Origin: Sphingomonas sp. Leaf343
GTDB taxonomy: Bacteria; Pseudomonadota; Alphaproteobacteria; Sphingomonadales; Sphingomonadaceae
Length of the DNA stretch: 64,000 nt
Reading direction: 5' to 3'
Assembly (NCBI RefSeq): GCF_001423765.1
Contig: NZ_LMPG01000014.1
Coordinates: 124,001 to 188,000, forward strand
The notes beneath the pieces are model-generated. The model was not told the origin of the DNA and searched no databases. It saw only the letters and a list, made by a program, of their open reading frames with translations. The position numbers and the translations under genes were made by a program. Position 1 is the stretch's first letter; the number at the start of each line of letters is the position of its first letter. This document shows positions 58,519-64,000 of this stretch, piece after piece.

Positions 58519-61251
58519 TCAGAATTGCACACTCGCGCCGAGCGTGAAGGTACGGCCCAGCTTATAGCGGTTGATGTCGACCGTGGTCCCGTCAAACGCC
58601 TGGAACTCGCGATAGCCGGTGCCCGTCAGGTTGCGCGCCTCCGCCTTGATCTCGAACTGCGATCCGAGCACCTTGATGCCCTGACGCGCCACGAGGTCGA
58701 GGCGGATGCCCGGCTTCTCGATCAGGTCGGGCAGCCGCGTGCCGCCGCCGCCACCGATCGGCCCGCGATTGGTGACGCGGTTCGACGCATAGTTGAACAA
58801 CACCGTGAACTGGCTGAGCGACGCCTTGTCCTCGATCCCGAGTTGCAGGTTCACGAGGTGGTCCGACTGACCCACCAGCGCCGCGCCGTCCTGAAACAGG
58901 ATGTTGGCCGGCGTCAGCACGGGGCTGGAAGCACTGGACAGCGGACTGGCGATCAGCTGGTTGCCCGCGTCGATGCTGGACTTCGTATAGGTGTAGTTGA
59001 CGATCGCCACGAGGCGGCGCGTCGCGAGGAAGTCCGAGCCGAGTGCATCGAGAGGAACGTACTTCTGCAACTCGACCTCGCCGCCGTACAGTTTGGCACG
59101 GGGGGCGTTGGCGAAGCTGGTCTGCAACGCGCTCGCACCGGCGGCGAAGAACGCCACCGCCTCGATCGGGTTGTCGATCCGCTTGTAGAAGCCGGCGAGG
59201 CTCACGCGCTGATCCTTGGCGAAATAATATTCGTATCGCAGCTCGCCGTTATACAGCTGCGAATCCTTCAGGAACGTGTTGCCGAAGAACAGGCGGTCGC
59301 TCTCGAAATCCTGATATAGCTGCTGTGCGAGTTCGCGGAATTGCGGACGGGCCAGCGTCTTCGACATGTGAGCACGAAGCTGCATGTCGGGCGCGAAATT
59401 CCACGTCACCGTGACAGCCGGTAGCCAATAGTCGTTCTTCAGGCTCGTGCCTGTCGCGCCACCCGAGGGGTTGACCCGCTCGGTCGCGGTTTCGTAGCGA
59501 ACGCCGGTGGTCGCCCGCAGCCCGTCGGTGATCTCGCCCTCGACCTGAGCATAGGCACCGTGGACCCTGAGCAGCGCCGAATAGGCCGCCGCGCCCTGCC
59601 CCGTCGACGTGTTCCGCAGGCCGATCCCGTACGCCTGGATGATATAGTCGGAGAGCAGATAGTCCGGGCGAAGCTGCGGCGCCGCACCCAGCACCGGGCC
59701 GTTGTTCGGACCCGTGTACTGGAAGGTATAGCGCGTGGAATCGCGTGACGTATCAGTATAGGCGTAGCCGACAGAGAGTGCGAAGGGGCGGTCGAACGGC
59801 ACGTTCCACGTCAGGTTGCCCTGACCCGAATATTGCGTTTCATCCAGTTCGGAGAAGGCGATCGACGCCGACTGCAATCCCGACAGGTTGTTCTGATAGT
59901 CGCCGATCGCCGCATTATATTGGTAGGTGAAGGCGCGCTCGTACGGGCTGTTCCGGCTCGTCTTCGCATAGGCACCGCGCGCATCGAGGCTGAACTGGTC
60001 GGACAGCTTGAACTCGCCGACGAGCTGGGTGTCGAACAGCTCGCGCTCGAACCAGTTGGTGTTCTGGACGAGGAAGGGCTGGATACCGTCCGCACCGACG
60101 CCGACATTGGCGGTGCTGCCGCGCGACAGGCGACCCTGCTTGACGGTGTCGTGCAGGTACAGGTTGGTCCAGCGAATCTTGTTTTCGCCGAATTCCGCAC
60201 CGAAGCCGAGCAGACCGTTCACGACAGCGCGATTGTCGGTCAGGACGGTCCGGAAGTCCTGCAACAGAATGCCGGTGGGATCGTCGGTCGACTGCTGCGT
60301 GATGTCACGCGTGCGCCATGTGTTGCTGATGCCTGCTGCGGCGATCGCGCCGACACGGACGGTACCGATGTCGATCGAGCTGCCAAGACTGAGTTCGCCC
60401 GACAGGTTGGCCGGCAACTGATTGTTGCGCTGAAGCAGCGTCGTCTGCGCGTTGTTCAGCCCGGTGATCTGGCTCGACGTCAGCGAGGTGCCGTTCTGAC
60501 CCGCCGCGGTAATGAAACCGGGTGTCTTGCGCACGCCGGAGTCGTATCCCGTCCAATCGCGGCTGCCACCATCATAGACATAGCCGAGTTCGGACGTGGT
60601 CACCGTGTCCGCCCCGACCGATCCACCCATCTGGAAGAAGGTTTCGTCGGGTACAGCCTTGGTCGTCAGGTTGATGACGCCGCCGCCAAATTCAGCGGGG
60701 TAATTCACGGAATAGCTCTTCTGCACCAGCGCCGACGCGATGACGTTGGTCGGGAAGATGTCGAGCGGAACGACGCGGCGCAGCGGCTCGGGCGACGGCA
60801 GTGGCGACCCGTTCAGCAGCGACGACGAATAGCGGTCGCCAAGGCCGCGGACGTAGACGAAACCGTTGCCCACGACCGACAGGCCGGTGACGCGGCTGAG
60901 CGCGCCGGCGATGTCGCCTTCGCCCGTCCGCGCGATGTCGGCGGTCGAAAGGACGTTGATGACCTCCGGCGTGGCGCGGACGACGTTAGGGATGTTGCGG
61001 CCGACGACGACGATATCGTCGGTGTTCGCGCCACCCGGCGTGGAAACCTCGACCTGATCCTGCTGCCCCTCCGCAGCGGCGGCGGGATCGGCCGCGTCGA
61101 TCGCCGGCTGACCGGCCTGCGGCGAGACGACGCTGCCTGCGGGCGCGCCGGACTGACCGCCCGCCGGCGCGGCGGGCGCGGCCCGTGCGAATGCGGCAGT
61201 GGGCGCGAGCATCGTCGTCGCGAGTAGGAAGGCGTGGATCGGATGCTTCAT
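58519..61251 (-). CDS. TonB-dependent receptor
   Basis: A 910-residue outer-membrane receptor: signal peptide (residues 1-24), an Ala/Gly-rich stretch, then the TonB box DDIVVVGRN and plug domain (about 75-200), and a 22-stranded barrel ending in Phe (GASVQF). The substrate is unknown; the sequence resembles the large sphingomonad/caulobacter receptors for complex molecules. The start is the ATG at 61251. It follows the lipoprotein gene by 101 bases on the same strand and probably forms a unit with it. Confidence 0.93.
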   Translation of the reverse strand: MKHPIHAFLLATTMLAPTAAFARAAPAAPAGGQSGAPAGSVVSPQAGQPAIDAADPAAAAEGQQDQVEVSTPGGANTDDIVVVGRNIPNVVRATPEVINVLSTADIARTGEGDIAGALSRVTGLSVVGNGFVYVRGLGDRYSSSLLNGSPLPSPEPLRRVVPLDIFPTNVIASALVQKSYSVNYPAEFGGGVINLTTKAVPDETFFQMGGSVGADTVTTSELGYVYDGGSRDWTGYDSGVRKTPGFITAAGQNGTSLTSSQITGLNNAQTTLLQRNNQLPANLSGELSLGSSIDIGTVRVGAIAAAGISNTWRTRDITQQSTDDPTGILLQDFRTVLTDNRAVVNGLLGFGAEFGENKIRWTNLYLHDTVKQGRLSRGSTANVGVGADGIQPFLVQNTNWFERELFDTQLVGEFKLSDQFSLDARGAYAKTSRNSPYERAFTYQYNAAIGDYQNNLSGLQSASIAFSELDETQYSGQGNLTWNVPFDRPFALSVGYAYTDTSRDSTRYTFQYTGPNNGPVLGAAPQLRPDYLLSDYIIQAYGIGLRNTSTGQGAAAYSALLRVHGAYAQVEGEITDGLRATTGVRYETATERVNPSGGATGTSLKNDYWLPAVTVTWNFAPDMQLRAHMSKTLARPQFRELAQQLYQDFESDRLFFGNTFLKDSQLYNGELRYEYYFAKDQRVSLAGFYKRIDNPIEAVAFFAAGASALQTSFANAPRAKLYGGEVELQKYVPLDALGSDFLATRRLVAIVNYTYTKSSIDAGNQLIASPLSSASSPVLTPANILFQDGAALVGQSDHLVNLQLGIEDKASLSQFTVLFNYASNRVTNRGPIGGGGGTRLPDLIEKPGIRLDLVARQGIKVLGSQFEIKAEARNLTGTGYREFQAFDGTTVDINRYKLGRTFTLGASVQF

Positions 61252-61352
61252 GGCGGCCCCGGCTCTCAATTAGATGGATGGCGGGCGACCTCCCCCGGCC
61301 CCCGCGTCATTGCGTGATGGGGCGGCGAACCGGTCGCCGCCCCACCGCTCGA

Positions 61353-62951
61353 TCAGTTCGGCAGGCCGGTGCAGCTGCCGCTGGTCGAGCCGAAGCTCGC
61401 GCGGTTGGAATTGCAGGTCCAGCCGGCGAAGCTAGTATCGTTCGGCCCGCTGACCGCACCGACAAAGCTCGTCTGCACGAAGAACGAGGTGTTGGCCGGG
61501 TTCAGCGTGGCGGCGTTGAACGGCGTCGCGGTCGTAGCGACGCCGGCGGGAAGGAAGCTGTTGGTTCCCAGGAGGCCTGTGCCGTTCTCGACGTTGTTGG
61601 TGCCGGCGGTGAACACCGTGCGCTGCTCCGCGAGCGTCACCGTTACGCCGTTGACCGGTGTCTCGGCATAGGGCGATGCGCCGCCGCAGCTGAACAGCAC
61701 CGAGTCGAACAACGGCGGGCCGTTGTCTTCCAGCCCGGCATTGGCCGGCCGGATCGTCGACTTGCCGCTGGCGTCGATACCGGCGATGATGTTGAGGCAG
61801 GCCGACGGGCTGACGACGATGCCGTTGACGAAGCGCGCATCGGCACCGCCGCGCAAGCGGATCGCAGCGTTGGTGTTGCTGGAGGTCTGGACGAAGGTGA
61901 AGTTCGCCAGATTGTACCGCTGACGCGGCAGGGCGTCTTCATTGCCGTTCGAGTCGATCTCGGTCGAGTAATTATCCGACTGCGGGTTGTTCGGCTTCTG
62001 CACAGTGAGCAGGAACTGGACCTGACCCTGCCAGCCCACATCGGTGTCCAGGCCGTCGTCGTCGGCGCCCGTGATCGCGAGGTAGCGCATGTTGGTGCGG
62101 CCGCCGAAAACCTCGATGCCGTCATCCGACGAATTGTGGATCTGGACGTGGTCGATCGTCGTACCCGAACCCGTTCCGCCCAGCGTCAGGCCCTGAAGCT
62201 CGTTGTTCGGGCTGATGATGGTGCCGGAGTAGCGGATCTGGACGTAGCGGAATGTGCCCGAACTGTCGGCGGGCACGTTGCCGCCATACAGGGCCTGCGG
62301 CGACGTACCCTCGACCGCGTTCTCGCAGTTCACTGCACCTCCAGCGACGCCTGTGTTGCAGTTCGAAATCGGTGCGCGGCCGGCAAGGATCACGCCGCCC
62401 CACAGGCCCTGGCTCTCGTCGGTGACGCCGCCGGTCAGGTTCTGCTGCGCGGTGAAGATGATCGGCTGCGTCGGGCTGCCTTCGGCGAAGATGCGCGAGC
62501 CGCGGTTGACGATCAGATAGTCGTTATCGGCATTGGTCGTGTTGGCGTAGAGGAGCACGCCAGGATCGATCGTCAGCACGGCCGACCGGCCAGTGGGCAG
62601 ATTGCCGCCGCCGCCGAGATCGACGCCGACGTTGGTCGGTCCACTGATTTCGTAGGCGACGCCGGCGAGCTTCTGGAGACGCAGGTCGCTGGTGATGCTG
62701 GAGGGCAGGCGACAGCCGCGATAATTGCCGACGACCCCTGCATCTGCGAGGCCGGTCGGGCAGGACGCGGCCGGCGTGCCCGGCGCGGGCGTCGGCGTAG
62801 CGGACGGCGCAGGGGTGGGCGCCGGCGTGCTGGGCACGACGATCACGCCTTCACCGGGCGATGCGACGCTGTCCGCGCCGTCGCAGGAAGCGAGCAGCAT
62901 GCAGGCGGTGCCCGCCATGAGGATGCGGGTCGTGCGCGCGAAATGGGCCAT
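61353..62951 (-). CDS. Large lipoprotein, beta-helix-like, partner of the TonB-dependent receptor
   Basis: A 532-residue lipoprotein of unknown function. The lipobox LLASC puts the acylated Cys at residue 23. A Pro/Thr/Ala linker (STPAPTPAPSATPTPAPG, about 41-58) leads to a domain with repeated short strands and many Asn/Gly/Asp turns (for example DDGIEVFGGRTN and GADDDGLDTDVG), typical of a right-handed beta-helix. GGGAG lies about 11 bases before the ATG. It lies directly upstream of the TonB-dependent receptor gene and may present a substrate at the cell surface; type II secretion is a candidate export route. Confidence 0.82.
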   Translation of the reverse strand: MAHFARTTRILMAGTACMLLASCDGADSVASPGEGVIVVPSTPAPTPAPSATPTPAPGTPAASCPTGLADAGVVGNYRGCRLPSSITSDLRLQKLAGVAYEISGPTNVGVDLGGGGNLPTGRSAVLTIDPGVLLYANTTNADNDYLIVNRGSRIFAEGSPTQPIIFTAQQNLTGGVTDESQGLWGGVILAGRAPISNCNTGVAGGAVNCENAVEGTSPQALYGGNVPADSSGTFRYVQIRYSGTIISPNNELQGLTLGGTGSGTTIDHVQIHNSSDDGIEVFGGRTNMRYLAITGADDDGLDTDVGWQGQVQFLLTVQKPNNPQSDNYSTEIDSNGNEDALPRQRYNLANFTFVQTSSNTNAAIRLRGGADARFVNGIVVSPSACLNIIAGIDASGKSTIRPANAGLEDNGPPLFDSVLFSCGGASPYAETPVNGVTVTLAEQRTVFTAGTNNVENGTGLLGTNSFLPAGVATTATPFNAATLNPANTSFFVQTSFVGAVSGPNDTSFAGWTCNSNRASFGSTSGSCTGLPN

Positions 62952-63417
62952 TGGTCTGATTGCTCCCGGTCGATGTCTGGCAGGCGTGTTCGCCTTCGGA
63001 TCGGCCAAGGTCCCCCCTGTCGATCTCATCGCTGCGGTTAGGGGAGTTCGATGACGGGAAAATGCCGTTTCAGCGACGTTTGCGTGACTCCCGCATTGCG
63101 GTTTTATGACGTCGAGATCGGCGCGACGGGGTGCCCGCTGCCGCGCGGGCGCAACTGCGGAGACGCTTTAATTCAGCAACGAGAGCAGGTTAAGGCGCAA
63201 CGTATTGAGCCATACGTGGTGCCGGGGCAGGACATTGGCGAGCAGATTCGGCATTTTAGCCGCTGTCACGGAGACAGGTCAGGATTGCGCCGGCTGCCAT
63301 CGATCGGAAGGCTCCGCCCCGCAGGCGACCCGACCCGTTGCCATTCTTCGTAGCCGTGGGGCGACACGCCAAGAACCAAAAAGCCCGCCGCTTCCTGACA
63401 GAAACGACGGGCCGAAT
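62952..63417. other. Gene-free 466-base stretch
   Basis: No convincing gene, promoter or riboswitch was found. On the minus strand it holds the leader of the lipoprotein gene, with a GCCCGC/GCGGGC hairpin near 63133-63150. A single phosphate-box-like half site (GTCATAAAAC on the minus strand, near 63102-63111) is too weak to call. Confidence 0.4.
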
Positions 63418-63492
63418 TGGTGGGCGCGACAGGGATTGAACCTGTGACCCCACCCGTGTGAAGGGTGTGCTCTACCGCTGAGCTACGCGCCC
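63418..63492 (-). tRNA. tRNA-Val(CAC)
   Basis: A 75-base cloverleaf with encoded CCA. Acceptor GGGCGCG pairs with CGCGCCC; the anticodon loop TTCACAC on the stem CACCC/GGGTG gives CAC; the T arm holds GGTTCAATCC. Confidence 0.95.
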
Positions 63493-63518
63493 GATCCCGT
63501 AGTCCATCGAACCTCGGG

Positions 63519-63556
63519 AAAAACCGGAGCCGCGCGTCTATCCATCGAGGCGCGGC
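63519..63556 (-). terminator. Possible rho-independent terminator after hupB
   Basis: On the minus strand, GCCGCGC (63556-63550) pairs with GCGCGGC (63535-63529) around a 14-base loop, followed after TCCGG by TTTTT. It lies about 10 bases after the HU stop. The gap between stem and T-run is longer than usual. Confidence 0.45.
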
Positions 63557-63566
63557 CTGTCCAGTG

Positions 63567-63839
63567 TCAGTTGACCGAATCCTTCAGGATCTTGCCGGCC
63601 TTGAACTTGGGCTGGGTGGACGCCTTGATCGTCATCGGCTCGCCGGTGCGCGGATTGCGACCCGTCGACGCCTTGCGCTTGGAAACCGAAAAGGTGCCGA
63701 AGCCGACCAGCCGGACCTCGTCGCCCTTCTTCAGGCTGGCCGAGATCGCGTCGAACACGGCTTCGACCGCCCGCACCGCGTCCGCGCGATTCAGCCCCGA
63801 TGTGTCGGCGACCGTCGCGATCAGCTCCTGCTTGTTCAT
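63567..63839 (-). CDS. hupB: DNA-binding protein HU-beta
   Basis: A 90-residue histone-like protein that bends DNA as a dimer. The N-terminal MNKQELIATVADTSGL, the GFGTFSVSKRKASTGRNPRTGE arm base and the terminal KFKAGKILKDSVN are diagnostic. GGGGGA lies 9 bases upstream of the ATG. tRNA-Val follows on the same strand 75 bases away. Confidence 0.97.
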   Translation of the reverse strand: MNKQELIATVADTSGLNRADAVRAVEAVFDAISASLKKGDEVRLVGFGTFSVSKRKASTGRNPRTGEPMTIKASTQPKFKAGKILKDSVN

Positions 63840-63930
63840 CCTTTGAAATCCCCCGATTCGACTCGATACTTGGCACGCCGGTGGATCACCGGCGCGGAGG
63901 TGCCACTAAGGCGGGGGGACCCGGCGGTGT

Positions 63931-63962
63931 CAACCACCGCAGCGGCTAAGCTGCGGTGGTTG
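63931..63962. repeat. Perfect 13-bp hairpin upstream of hupB
   Basis: CAACCACCGCAGC (63931-63943) and GCTGCGGTGGTTG (63950-63962) pair perfectly around GGCTAA. There is no T-run on either side, so it is not a standard intrinsic terminator. It most likely lies between hupB and the neighbouring gene outside the window. Confidence 0.7.
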
Positions 63963-64000
63963 GACGTTTAACGGCGCTCCGCTCCGGCGCTGCTACCGCT

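Noticed and set aside
59833..61227. Long plus-strand frame opposite the TonB-dependent receptor
   Set aside because: Antisense shadow; low-complexity Arg/Asp-rich product without motifs.
63095..63120. Pho box upstream of the lipoprotein gene
   Set aside because: Only one half site resembles the consensus and the direct repeat spacing is missing.
63205..63447. Small plus-strand gene overlapping the 5' side of tRNA-Val
   Set aside because: It runs through the antisense of the tRNA and has no ribosome-binding site or family match.
63931..63962. Intrinsic terminator upstream of hupB
   Set aside because: The stem is perfect but no T-run follows on either strand.

Overview
The window is about 67% GC, densely packed, and reads as a chromosomal segment of a sphingomonad alphaproteobacterium (Sphingomonas or a close relative). 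Supporting signs are the order dnaX-ybaB with a small SRP RNA upstream of dnaX, a pseudouridine synthase directly upstream of rpoH, tandem cysteine desulfurases with a ferredoxin, a complete XrtA exosortase/exopolysaccharide locus, and a polyamine pair (type III ornithine decarboxylase plus deoxyhypusine-synthase-like protein) that fits the homospermidine typical of Sphingomonas. No phage, insertion sequence, CRISPR array or rRNA operon is visible. Genes are very often joined by 4-base start/stop overlaps (ATGA or GTGA), so most same-strand blocks look like translationally coupled operons.

Layout. 1-4460: housekeeping genes (partial RluA-type pseudouridine synthase, rpoH, an FAD amine oxidase, mtgA, a small membrane protein, ybaB). 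4457-10884: dnaX, SRP RNA, two small Arg-rich secreted proteins, a ferredoxin plus two cysteine desulfurases, an alpha/beta hydrolase and a 59-residue membrane protein. 10881-14414: a serine/threonine dehydratase-like enzyme divergent from the polyamine pair, which ends in a clear intrinsic terminator.

14494-31438: the exosortase A (PEP-CTERM) exopolysaccharide locus. A minus-strand run encodes an acyl-CoA ligase, a PLP decarboxylase, a Wza-like lipoprotein, a chain-length determinant, a tyrosine kinase, an outer-membrane beta-barrel, an AAA ATPase, a polysaccharide deacetylase, a FemAB-like protein, a glycosyltransferase, XrtA-EpsI and an amidotransferase. Divergent from it lie an acyl carrier protein and two alpha/beta-hydrolase-like genes. 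No PEP-CTERM substrate protein lies in the window. The ligase/carrier/decarboxylase/hydrolase set looks like a small-molecule-building module of unknown product inside the locus.

31419-46380: trxB; an FdhF/YdeP-type molybdoenzyme with mobA and fdhD; tRNA-Met; a 2'-5' RNA ligase-like gene; kup; ald; a DUF3072-type protein; the cytochrome c maturation set ccmC-D-E-F-G-H-I, including a 36-codon ccmD; a Leu/Glu/Val dehydrogenase; and tRNA-His.

46429-57588: a complete type II secretion operon, gspC to gspN, with no prepilin peptidase gene. Its GspJ carries an unusual triplicated prepilin leader. Divergent from it is a 2OG-Fe(II) oxygenase, followed by a TonB-dependent receptor and a large surface-type lipoprotein that could be a secretion substrate. 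The window ends with tRNA-Val and the HU gene. Two copies of one dispersed palindromic repeat sit in intergenic spaces (40275-40351 and 58407-58484).
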